From Bacteroidales bacterium (lineage in GTDB: Bacteria; Bacteroidota; Bacteroidia; Bacteroidales; Tenuifilaceae), in contig JANYLA010000040.1 in the NCBI GenBank assembly GCA_025361485.1, positions 1 through 50,317 on the forward strand: 50,317 bases of DNA, given 5' to 3'. This document shows positions 15,821 through 24,500 of the stretch, piece after piece; positions within the stretch are counted from its first letter, which is position 1, and each line of letters opens with the position of its first letter. The position numbers were made by a program, and so were the translations under genes. The notes beneath the pieces are model-generated. The model worked only from the letters and a program-made list of their open reading frames with translations, made no database searches and was not told the origin of the DNA.

Positions 15821-17134
15821 ATGACAATGCAAACAGACAAGAACCTCCTTAAGGATTTAACACCCGAAATCGAAAAAACAAGTACCAGCTGGTATATTGT
15901 TTTTTCAGTCTTCTTCATAATCTTTGCTGTTGGTGTTTATGGACTTATCCAGCAAATCACCAAAGGGCATATCGTTACGGGTATGCGCGACAATGTTGTT
16001 TGGGGTGTGTTTATTGTGAATTTCATATTCTTTATGGGCCTTAGTTATGCTGGTGCTATTCTATCTGGTGCGTTGCACCTATTTCACACAGCCTGGAGAA
16101 GGCCAGTTATTCGACTTGCCGAGTTAATTACGGTTATATCGCTGGTGATTGGTCCGTTCTTCATTTTCTTCTGTATTGGCCGTTTGGATAGACTTTACTA
16201 CCTGTTTATTTATCCAAGGATTCAATCGCCTATTACCTGGGACGTTATTGCCATTATGACTGACCTTGTGGGGTGTTTTATTTACCTCTACCTCTCATTT
16301 ATTGAAGACTTTGCCATTCTAAGAGATTATAAAGAGCTAGATGTTCCAAACTGGAAAAAGAAAGTCTACAAAACCTTATCATTAGGGTTTACAGGGACAC
16401 CAGCACAGAAAAAGATTATTGCAAGCGCTAAAACCATTATGGCTACCATGATTATTGCCATTGCAATTATTGTGTACTCAGTGCTATCATGGATTTTTGG
16501 TGTTACACTCCAACCCGGTTGGCACTCCACTATATTCGGACCCTATTTTGTTATTTCAGCAATTTTTTCGGGTACTGCAATCATGATTATTTTGATGTGG
16601 ATTTTCAGAAAAGTGTACAATCTTGAAAAATATATTACACTTCGCCACTTCAGAAATCTAGGAGTTTTACTTATCGTAATTGCTGCATTTTATGGATATT
16701 TCACATTTAGCGACTACCTAACTAAATGGTACGGTTCCATAAAAATGGACTCATTGCTAATCGATAAGCTATTTAGCGATTACTCATGGTTATTCATCTT
16801 TGCGAACTATGTTGGTATCCTTTTACCAATTGTTATTATCGGTTTACCAAGGTTTAGAACCATTAGAAATATTACCATTTCTGCGGTAATTGCACTCTTG
16901 GCCCTTTGGATTAACCGATACTTAATTGTAGTACCAACGCTCGAAACACCTTTCCTTCCGATTCAGGATAGTAGAGAAGCATGGAATACCTACTCTCCCA
17001 CTTGGGTTGAATGGTCGTTAACATTCGCAGGCATATCAGTATTCGGAATGCTATTTATGCTAGTATCTAAAATAGCTCCAATAATCTCTATCTCGGAGAT
17101 GCAAGAAATTGATGAAGAAGAACTCTTAAAGTAA
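15821..17134 (+). CDS. NrfD/PsrC-family quinone-interacting membrane subunit
   Basis: 437 residues with about ten membrane helices and an NrfD-like start (NVVWGVFIVNFIFFMGLSYAG). NrfD/PsrC/ActC proteins bind quinol near the periplasmic side, carry no cofactor, and pass electrons to the adjacent four-cluster Fe-S subunit; a role in proton movement has been proposed for the family. It begins ATG ACA ATG, so the start could be two codons later. It lies between the Fe-S protein and a small membrane-anchored protein 6 bases downstream. Confidence 0.93.
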   Translation: MTMQTDKNLLKDLTPEIEKTSTSWYIVFSVFFIIFAVGVYGLIQQITKGHIVTGMRDNVVWGVFIVNFIFFMGLSYAGAILSGALHLFHTAWRRPVIRLAELITVISLVIGPFFIFFCIGRLDRLYYLFIYPRIQSPITWDVIAIMTDLVGCFIYLYLSFIEDFAILRDYKELDVPNWKKKVYKTLSLGFTGTPAQKKIIASAKTIMATMIIAIAIIVYSVLSWIFGVTLQPGWHSTIFGPYFVISAIFSGTAIMIILMWIFRKVYNLEKYITLRHFRNLGVLLIVIAAFYGYFTFSDYLTKWYGSIKMDSLLIDKLFSDYSWLFIFANYVGILLPIVIIGLPRFRTIRNITISAVIALLALWINRYLIVVPTLETPFLPIQDSREAWNTYSPTWVEWSLTFAGISVFGMLFMLVSKIAPIISISEMQEIDEEELLK

Positions 17135-17140
17135 ACCAAC

Positions 17141-18004
17141 ATGAAACTACATCAATATAGCATTCTACTTTTAGTAGCAGTATTTACCTTTATTAATAAA
17201 GGATATACTCAGAAGACTATAAGCCCTAGCCTTCAGCTGCAATACTTTAAAAATAGCGACGAGCAACGATTGCTAAAAGCAACTCTTTCCTATACACTCA
17301 ATAGAAAAGATATACCATTAAGCGATAGGCAGATTATCTTCTTTATTGGCTCAAAAAAGGATACCCTTGCTAAAGCTAATACAAACGAAAAAGGAATTGC
17401 AAGCCTTATACTTTCAAACGATTACAAACTATTGCTTGAAAAAGATGGAACTTGGTTTTTTACATCCGAATTTGTTACAAAGGACTCTATTGAGTCCATT
17501 TCAACTGAAATATCAATAAAAGATGTAAAAATTGAGATGAGTCTTGATTTGGTTGATAGCGTAAAAACAGTTAACCTGAAAGCGTTTACCATCGAAAATG
17601 GTAAAAATATTCCGGCATCTGGTGAGCCCATTAATGTTTTTGTGACACGTATGTTTAGCCTGCTCCCAGTAGCCGATGGTACATTTGGTGATGATGGAAC
17701 GCTTAGCCTTGAATTCCCCTCAGATATCCCTGGTGATAAAGATGGAAACATAACGATTGTTGCAAAATTTGAGGAGCATGCAACCTTTGGTAATGTTGAA
17801 AAAAGGAGTACAAATAATTGGGGCGTAGTTTCAAACTATAAAGAACCAACCACTCACAGAGCTTTGTGGACAAAAGGGGCACCAACATGGATGATAGTTG
17901 CGCTAACAATAATGCTTGCTGGTGTTTGGGGTCATTACATGTACGCTATCATCTGCCTAATCAGAATAAAAAAATCAGGTGATAATGATGAAGAAAAATT
18001 ATAA
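17141..18004 (+). CDS. Periplasmic Ig-like protein with C-terminal membrane anchor
   Basis: 287 residues of no family I can name. A signal peptide (cleavage near residue 23) precedes a mostly beta-rich periplasmic region with two likely Ig-like units: about 40-125 (LKATLSYTLNRKDIPLSDRQ ... ASLILSND) and 130-215 (SVKTVNLKAFTIENGKNIPA ... ITIVAKFE). Near residue 250 comes one membrane helix (WMIVALTIMLAGVWGHYMYA) and a charged tail. It has no Cys or haem motif in the exported part. A gap of 6 bases after the NrfD gene suggests a structural subunit of the same complex. Confidence 0.8.
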   Translation: MKLHQYSILLLVAVFTFINKGYTQKTISPSLQLQYFKNSDEQRLLKATLSYTLNRKDIPLSDRQIIFFIGSKKDTLAKANTNEKGIASLILSNDYKLLLEKDGTWFFTSEFVTKDSIESISTEISIKDVKIEMSLDLVDSVKTVNLKAFTIENGKNIPASGEPINVFVTRMFSLLPVADGTFGDDGTLSLEFPSDIPGDKDGNITIVAKFEEHATFGNVEKRSTNNWGVVSNYKEPTTHRALWTKGAPTWMIVALTIMLAGVWGHYMYAIICLIRIKKSGDNDEEKL

Positions 18005-18069
18005 CAAACAACAATTTGCACAATTTGCATACTTTTTGTAATTCTTAACCTAAATAATAAAATACGATT

Positions 18070-18474
18070 ATGAAAACTTTAAAACAAATTTCAGCCATTA
18101 TGCTTGTGTTAGTAATCGGTATTACTTTCACTGCTTCAGCACAAAAAGCAAAACCTTGGGAAGTTCCTGCAAAGTTTAAGACAATGAAAAATCCGGTTAA
18201 ATCGGATGAAGCAAGTATCAATGCAGGTAAAGCACTTTACAACAAGAATTGCGCTTCATGCCATGGTAAAACTGGTTTAGGCGATGGTCCAAAAGCAAGA
18301 GGTTTAGAAACTTTTCCTGGCGATTTCTCAAAAGGTGATTTTCAAGGACAAACTGATGCTGACCATTTTTACAAAACCAAATTTGGCCGTAGCGAGATGC
18401 CAAAATACGAAGGTAAAATTGACGATGAAGGTATTTGGCAAATGGTTAACTATATGAGAACTTTCAAAAAATAG
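18070..18474 (+). CDS. Periplasmic monohaem cytochrome c, copy 1
   Basis: 134 residues. The signal peptide is cleaved after ASA near residue 24. A class I cytochrome c follows with CASCHGKTGLGDG (haem Cys pair near 61-64) and distal Met in SEMPKYEGK, closing with the helix IWQMVNYMRTFKK. It is probably a soluble electron carrier between the membrane complex and a periplasmic or outer-membrane partner. It is closely related to the next gene; both share the unusual PWEVPAKxKTMKNPVKSD lead-in. A terminator follows at once. It lies 65 bases after the membrane protein and may be read from the long operon. Confidence 0.94.
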   Translation: MKTLKQISAIMLVLVIGITFTASAQKAKPWEVPAKFKTMKNPVKSDEASINAGKALYNKNCASCHGKTGLGDGPKARGLETFPGDFSKGDFQGQTDADHFYKTKFGRSEMPKYEGKIDDEGIWQMVNYMRTFKK

Positions 18475-18491
18475 TTGATATCTCTTTTCAC

Positions 18492-18523
18492 AAAAAACCG
18501 TTCTCGAAAAGAACGGTTTTTTT
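18492..18523 (+). terminator. Terminator after cytochrome c copy 1
   Basis: AAAAAACCGTTCT pairs with AGAACGGTTTTTT around CGAAA, with the T-run continuing to 18523. Confidence 0.9.
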
Positions 18524-18524
18524 A

Positions 18525-18557
18525 TTTGTTTTTTAAACCATTCTGGCTTTAACTTTG
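18525..18557 (+). promoter_or_regulatory. Promoter of cytochrome c copy 2
   Basis: TTTG at 18525-18528, then 21 bases, then TAACTTTG at 18550-18557. Both elements match the Bacteroidota -33/-7 consensus. The start would be near 18563, with a leader of about 32 bases. Confidence 0.6.
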
Positions 18558-18594
18558 TTTATGTATAATAACCAATTAAACAAAAAAGTGCACT

Positions 18595-18996
18595 ATGAAA
18601 ACATTTAAACAACTCATGTTTACATCATTTCTTCTGCTTGCTGTTATAGGCCTTGCTAATGCTCAAAAAGCAAAACCATGGGAAGTGCCTGCAAAGTATA
18701 AGACAATGAAAAATCCGGTTAAATCTGACGATGCTAGCATCGCTGCAGGTAAAGCGCTGTACAACAAAAACTGTGCTTCGTGCCATGGTAAAACTGGCTT
18801 AGGCGATGGTGCAAAAGCAAAAGGGTTAGATACATTCCCTGGCGATTTCTCAAAGGGTGAATTTCAAACACAGGTCGATGCCGACCATTTCTACAAAACC
18901 AAATTTGGTCGCGATGAAATGCCTAAATTTGACGGAAAAGTTGATGATGAAAGCATTTGGCAAATTGTTAACTATATGCGTACTTTCAAAAAATAA
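18595..18996 (+). CDS. Periplasmic monohaem cytochrome c, copy 2
   Basis: 133 residues, nearly identical in layout to copy 1: signal peptide ending LANA, PWEVPAKYKTMKNPVKSD, CASCHGKTGLGDG haem site, distal Met in DEMPKFDGK, and IWQIVNYMRTFKK at the C-terminus. Differences cluster in the signal peptide and in surface residues, as in a tandem duplication followed by drift. Unlike copy 1 it has its own -33/-7 promoter and its own terminator. The two may therefore be expressed under different conditions or serve different partners. Confidence 0.94.
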   Translation: MKTFKQLMFTSFLLLAVIGLANAQKAKPWEVPAKYKTMKNPVKSDDASIAAGKALYNKNCASCHGKTGLGDGAKAKGLDTFPGDFSKGEFQTQVDADHFYKTKFGRDEMPKFDGKVDDESIWQIVNYMRTFKK

Positions 18997-19027
18997 TTGG
19001 AGTTTACGATTTATTCTCTTTTAAATT

Positions 19028-19055
19028 AAGCCGTTCAATTCATGAACGGCTTTTT
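19028..19055 (+). terminator. Terminator after cytochrome c copy 2
   Basis: AAGCCGTTCA pairs with TGAACGGCTT around ATTCA, followed by TTT. The stem core CCGTTC/GAACGG matches the terminator after copy 1. Confidence 0.85.
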
Positions 19056-19084
19056 AAATTAATTGAACAAACTCTCAATTGTAA

Positions 19085-19119
19085 AAAGAAAACCCCCAAA
19101 GCATCTGCTTTGGGGGTTT
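19085..19119 (-). terminator. Terminator of the multihaem lipoprotein gene
   Basis: Read on the minus strand, AAACCCCCAAAGCA pairs with TGCTTTGGGGGTTT around a two-base turn, followed by TCTTTTT. It closes the gene ending at 19152. Confidence 0.88.
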
Positions 19120-19151
19120 CATATTATTAAAACTTTATAAACTAGAACCGC

Positions 19152-20564
19152 TTATGGAAGAGCTGCAATAGTGTTTGTTAGAAGTGTTCTGGTATAATTT
19201 GCATTGTGAATACCAAGGCTATACTCTCTTAAGCAAAGCTGGAAGTTGATAATAGCTCCCATTTGCGCATTGGTTAAAGTAAGTACTGGAAGTGTGTTGT
19301 TGTTTGTAATTTGTTGAGCACTCCATCCAGTTGTACTTGGGCTTTTGAACATCTTTTGGGTAGCAAAATTATTGTATGTTGGACCCATTGGATTTGTACT
19401 AGGATCGTAAATATTTAAATACCCATCGTAGTTATTAGTTGTAATTCCAGCCCAAAGGTTTACAGGAGCAAGAACTATACTAGTTACACTGCCATCACTA
19501 ACTGAAACATATTTACCTTCAGTAGCATTAGGATTTCTATTAAGAATATCAACACCACCAACAACTAATTTTGCAGCTAAAGCGTCGAGTAAGCCTTTAA
19601 TCTCAGCTCTGATTCCAAGCCAATGAGCCCCCGCTGTAGTAGCAGAAATTGGAGCAGCAGAGTGACAACCCGTTACATTACAACCATTGAAATTCCAAGC
19701 TGAACTTGAACCTAATGCACCTGCATCGCTTCTAACCCTGAATGTATGTCCACCAGCTCTACCTGTAACATTTGCCATATGGCAAGCCTGGCAAGTAGCA
19801 ACTGAAGTATGAGCCGAATTTGTATAACCGGTTCCAAACTGAACACCACCAACACCAGCAAAAATAGCACCTTGTGTTCCGTAGTGGGTATGAGTTCTGT
19901 AGCTTGGCTTTAGAACATCAACACCTGCATCAACTGCATCATAAAATAGAGCAGTTGGGTTTGCAATTAAATTTGCGTAATCCAATACGTTTTTATCTGT
20001 ATTTGAATTAGTAAATGGACGAGGTTGGTGACATTTAACACATAGGTTAGAGATACCACCATCCTGAGTTAGGTTGATTGATTTTGCACCACCCCACATG
20101 GTCATTGAAACTGCTGCAACATTAGTTAGTGGAGCAATATCGGTAATTGTACCAGTCTTGTGTAAACTACTATGGCAGGTTGAGCAACCCATTTCGCCTA
20201 AAGCTAATCCACTTGAAGCAACATAGTTATTTGAATAGGTTGTTGTTGCTGGAGCAACAATTGAAAATGTAGAAGGAACACCTGCTTTACAAACATACTT
20301 GAATGCTTCCTGTGCGTGGCAAGGAGAACAACCTGTGTTTCCTGACTCATCAAATGCAGCCTCACCGTAACTATGTTTCGAGAACTCATACTGTGTAGCA
20401 ATTGAATCTACACTTGAAGGGTTGTGGCATTGTTTGCAACTTTCATTTGCATCTTTGCCATCAAGGCCATCTTTACCAGCCGGACCCATTGGGCCTTCGC
20501 AGGAATAAATAGCAACGCCTGCTAACATGGCTGTATAAATAAATATACTTTTGAACTTTTTCAT
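19152..20564 (-). CDS. Multihaem cytochrome c lipoprotein with collagen-like linker
   Basis: 470 residues. A lipoprotein-type signal ends at IYSC (Cys22). Five Gly-X-Y triplets follow directly (residues 24-38, GPMGPAGKDGLDGKD). Haem sites come next: CKQCH, CSPCH, CSTCH, CVKCH and CQACH, plus an expanded CNVTGCH (CX4CH), giving five or six haems. Extra His residues (HTHYG, HTFR, AHW) could be distal ligands. The C-terminal 170 residues have no haem motif. The lipid anchor and stiff linker suggest a cell-surface or outer-membrane electron carrier. It is divergent from the fnr-like gene, with an Fnr-type box 91 bases before its start. Confidence 0.9.
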   Translation of the reverse strand: MKKFKSIFIYTAMLAGVAIYSCEGPMGPAGKDGLDGKDANESCKQCHNPSSVDSIATQYEFSKHSYGEAAFDESGNTGCSPCHAQEAFKYVCKAGVPSTFSIVAPATTTYSNNYVASSGLALGEMGCSTCHSSLHKTGTITDIAPLTNVAAVSMTMWGGAKSINLTQDGGISNLCVKCHQPRPFTNSNTDKNVLDYANLIANPTALFYDAVDAGVDVLKPSYRTHTHYGTQGAIFAGVGGVQFGTGYTNSAHTSVATCQACHMANVTGRAGGHTFRVRSDAGALGSSSAWNFNGCNVTGCHSAAPISATTAGAHWLGIRAEIKGLLDALAAKLVVGGVDILNRNPNATEGKYVSVSDGSVTSIVLAPVNLWAGITTNNYDGYLNIYDPSTNPMGPTYNNFATQKMFKSPSTTGWSAQQITNNNTLPVLTLTNAQMGAIINFQLCLREYSLGIHNANYTRTLLTNTIAALP

Positions 20565-20654
20565 AAGAATTTGGTTTAAAGTTTTGGTTCATAAAAGTAT
20601 TAATTTGTGTTAAATATTTCACGAACTAAGAGTTGATTTGTTAATATTTATGGT

Positions 20655-20668
20655 ATGATTCATATCAA
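20655..20668. promoter_or_regulatory. Fnr-type box between the multihaem gene and fnr
   Basis: ATGAT-TCAT-ATCAA matches TTGAT-N4-ATCAA at nine of ten specified bases. It lies in the 205-base divergent region, 91 bases before the multihaem ATG and 102 before the regulator ATG, so it could serve either or both. Confidence 0.55.
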
Positions 20669-20715
20669 AATTAAAGTTGACAACAAGTGGTTAAAATGAT
20701 GACATTTATCATTAT

Positions 20716-20748
20716 TTTGATTTATATTTGATTATTATAATACATTTG
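20716..20748 (+). promoter_or_regulatory. Promoter of the Fnr-like gene
   Basis: TTTG at 20716-20719, 21 bases, then TACATTTG at 20741-20748, both matching the Bacteroidota consensus. The start would be near 20753, about 17 bases before the ATG. A palindrome AATGAT-N7-ATCATT lies just upstream (20695-20713). Confidence 0.6.
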
Positions 20749-20769
20749 CGAGCCTTCAAAATAAAAAGT

Positions 20770-21465
20770 ATGGAAAAACCAAAGTTTGAATTCGATTGCA
20801 GAACCTGTCTTTACCGATGGGAAAACTTTAAAACCCTAACCGAAGAACAATTGCAACTTCTTTGCAATCATCGTTATGAAGCAAGCTTTAAACCGGGTGA
20901 GATAATCTTTAAAAAAGGATCGCCCACCTCTTCCGTCATCTTCTTGGTTTCGGGTATGGCAAAGGTTTTTCTTGAAGGGCTCGATGGAAAAAGTATTATT
21001 ATATCCATTGCAAAACCAGGGATGATGATTTCTGGGCCAGGAACCTATGGCGATATGCGCCATCATTTTACTCTAACCTCATTAACCGATGTTAAAGCAT
21101 GCTTTATCGATATGACGGTTATGAAGCAGCTGGTTCACCTCAATAGTGCCTTTGCCGAAGGGTTAATCTCTGATATCAGTAACAAATCGCTTTTAATGTA
21201 CTATAAGCTGGTTGGGCTTACACAGAAAAAAATGCCCGGTCGCTTAGCTGATGCTATTCTCTATCTTGCAAATCAGATTTATGAAACGGATGAATTTGAT
21301 CTTATACTCAACAGACAAGAACTAGGCGATTTTACAAATATGGCCAAGGAGAGCGTTATCCGAATTCTTAAAGATTTTGAGGAGGATGGTTTGATAGAAT
21401 CAAACTGCTCAAGGATTAAAATTTTAGATAAACCTAAACTTCAGATGATATCTGAGAATGGTTAA
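20770..21465 (+). CDS. Crp/Fnr-family regulator with four possible Fe-S cysteines
   Basis: 231 residues from the ATG at 20770. A longer frame from 20728 has no support and would overlap the -7 box. A cyclic-nucleotide-binding-type beta roll (about 20-130) is followed by a winged helix-turn-helix (about 165-225). The recognition helix reads AKESVIRIL, keeping the Glu and Arg that contact TGA half-sites in Crp/Fnr proteins. Cys10, Cys13 and Cys32 lie at the N-terminus and Cys111 in the beta roll (KACFID), aligned with Fnr's Cys122 position. Fnr has Cys20-X2-Cys23-X5-Cys29; here the third Cys is farther away. An oxygen-labile [4Fe-4S] sensor is plausible. The end overlaps a possible ccsBA start by 8 bases. 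Confidence 0.9.
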   Translation: MEKPKFEFDCRTCLYRWENFKTLTEEQLQLLCNHRYEASFKPGEIIFKKGSPTSSVIFLVSGMAKVFLEGLDGKSIIISIAKPGMMISGPGTYGDMRHHFTLTSLTDVKACFIDMTVMKQLVHLNSAFAEGLISDISNKSLLMYYKLVGLTQKKMPGRLADAILYLANQIYETDEFDLILNRQELGDFTNMAKESVIRILKDFEEDGLIESNCSRIKILDKPKLQMISENG

Positions 21466-21508
21466 CGTTTTTACCCAAACCTCAATTCGATTAAAAATAA
21501 AATCATAT

Positions 21509-24500
21509 ATGAAAAAATTCTCAATGTTTCTTTTTAGCTCCTGGTTCATGGGAGTTCTTTTTTTGGTATTTGCACTCTCTATGGCAGTTGCAACATTTGT
21601 CGAAAATGACTTTGGCGCTGCGGTTGCCTTAAAGTGGGTTTATGGCTCAAAGTGGTTTGAACTGATTCTTTTTCTTTTAGTTGTTAACCTTATTGGACAA
21701 ATTGTTATCAATAGGTTCTATAGCCGAAAAAAACTCACTATACTATTATTCCACCTCTCCTTTATCCTAATTATTGTAGGTGCAGGTATTACCCGTTACT
21801 TTGGTTTCGACGGTTCTATTCATATCAGAGAAGGAGAATCTCAGAATATAACCACAACTGCAGAGAAGTATATACACTTTACAATTACCAATAGCACTGG
21901 AAATCAAGTATTCAAGAGCGAAAAGCAATTGGTGATTACCCCTGTATCAATCGATAGGTATTCTCAAGAGGCGGTTATAGATAATATCCCATACAATTTA
22001 AAACTCGTTGGATTTATTCCAAATGCCATTGAAACACTTGTAGATGTTCCAAATGGTAAACCAATTATTGCATTAATGCAAACCTCTGAAGCAATGGGAA
22101 TGATGGGTCGACAAATCTCCTTTCTGAAAGAGGGCGAAATTATAAACATCAATGGTTCGTTGGTAGGCTTCTCGAATAATGATTCATTAGCGGCAAATAT
22201 TAGCTTTGAAAAGGACAACTTTTATATTCAATCAAAATCAGATATTAAAGTTGTGCAAATGATGGCTAAATCTGAAATCACTTACGAAAAAGGAAAACGG
22301 ATTAGCCTTAAACCGATGATGGTTTACAATATCAATGGAGCTGGATTTGTTATACAAAGACTTAGCCCAAGCGGTGAAGTTAAACCGATAAACAACCAGC
22401 TTAAGCAGAGCGGTCCAACTCAACAAGTTTTAGAATTTGAACTAAAATCTGGTGATAAAACGACAAGATTAAATGTATGGCCTAATAAAGAGTTAGGTGG
22501 CTCTAAAACCAGTTTTATCGTTGGAAACTATTCAATTAAGGTTGCTTATGGCCCCAAAGAGATAAAGCTGCCATTCGAAATCACGCTTAATAAATTTGTT
22601 CTAGATAGATATCCGGGTTCAAACAGCCCTTCTTCTTATAAAAGTGAAGTTACCCTTATTGACCCTGAGCAAAAAATCGAGATGCCTTACTCAATCTATA
22701 TGAACCATATCCTTAAGCACAGAGGGTATCGTTTTTACCAATCATCTTTTGACAATGATGAAAAGGGTACAATTCTATCAGTAAACCACGATAGATTTGG
22801 GATGATGGTAACCTATGCAGGTTATATCCTCCTTTTCATATTCATCATTTTATCAATTTTTAATAAGAGTTCAATGTTTAAAACGATAACCATAAATGCT
22901 TGGAAATCGCCTGTAAAAAAGGTTGGAATTATCTTTATTGCCCTTTTTATGAGTTCGACCCTTTCATACGGTGGAGGACAAAGGCTGGTTATTGATAATA
23001 CAGTGGCCGATAACTTTGGTAAAGTTTTAGTGCAAGATCAAAAAGGTAGAACTAAGCCCCTATTTACTCTTAGCAACGATATTATTCGAAAAGTAACGAA
23101 GAAGAATCAGTTCGAAGATTTTTCTTCGATGCAAGTATTTTTAGGGTTTTACACTGATTTTGATGGCTGGAAGAGCGTTCCATTAATAAAGGTATCGAAT
23201 AGTGAACTTGCAGAAAAGATCGGAATCAAAGGCGACTATGCCGCTTTTACTGATATTGTTGACATAACCAATAATACGTATAAACTCGCATCTTTCGTTG
23301 AGGAATCATACGCAAAGGCTGAGGGCAAAAGGAATAAGTTCGAAAAGGAAGTAATAAAACTTGATGAACGAATCAATGTTTTATACATGATCTATACTGG
23401 CGATTTTCTAAAAATCTTTCCATTAAAAGATAAATCTAGCAAATGGGGATCACCAACGGAGGCTGTAAAGTTTGCTGAAAATAAAGATGATTCATTATAC
23501 CTTAGAAATATAATGGGGTTAATTGTCGAATCGTCGCAAAAAGCATCAATCTCAAAAAATTACAAGGAGGCAAACGAGTTTGTTCGCTCAATAATAGACT
23601 ATCAGAAAAAATTTGCAGGTTATTCATTGCCCTCCGATAGCAAGGTAGATGTTGAGGTTTTTTATTATAAAGCAAAAATCTATGAAAGGTTATTCCCTTT
23701 TTATGCCTCAATAGGTCTAATTCTAATTCTAACCCTTATATATGGAATTGTATCTGGGAAAGGAGTGGTCAACAGAGCATTAAAGTATTTAAGTACGCTG
23801 TTACTGATAGGATTTATAATACATACTTTGGGTTTACTTCTCCGATGGTATATTTCAGGTCATGCCCCAATGAGCAATGGTTATGAATCGATGCTGTTTA
23901 TTTCTTGGGCAACCCTACTCGCTGGTTTTATCTTTAGCAAAAAATCACCATTCACATTAGCAGCAACAGCTATCTTAGCGTCGCTAACACTTCTTGTTGC
24001 GCATTTAAGTTTTATGGATCCTGAGATAACTAACCTTGTGCCTGTTTTAAAATCATACTGGTTAACACTCCATGTTTCAATCATAACTGGCAGCTATGGT
24101 TTTCTAGGTTTAGGTGCAATTCTAGGATTACTTACAATGATTCTTTACTCGTTAACCAATCCTGGAAATAAAGAAAGAATCAGTAAAACGATTGATGAAC
24201 TTACGATTATCAACTTCAAAACCCTTACTTTAGGCCTTTATTTCTTAACCATTGGAACATTTTTGGGTGCCATTTGGGCAAACGAATCGTGGGGTCGTTA
24301 CTGGGGATGGGATCCAAAAGAGACTTGGTCGCTAATAACTGTGATAATATATAGCATTGTCATTCACTCTAGAATGATTAAACCGCTAAGAAGCATTTTC
24401 ACATTCAACCTATTATCCTTATTCGCTTTCTCATCGGTATTGATGACCTATTTTGGGGTGAACTACTATTTATCAGGCCTTCATTCCTATGCAAGCGGCG

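Noticed and set aside
11880-18004. Tetrathionate, nitrite or polysulfide reductase operon
   Set aside because: The Fe-S and NrfD subunits resemble those systems, but no catalytic molybdopterin subunit or NrfA-type pentahaem enzyme with its CXXCK site is present.
20695-20713. Palindrome AATGAT-N7-ATCATT just upstream of the Fnr-like promoter
   Set aside because: The TGA-to-TCA spacing is 9 rather than the 6 of Crp/Fnr sites, so I do not call it an Fnr box. It may be an operator for another protein.
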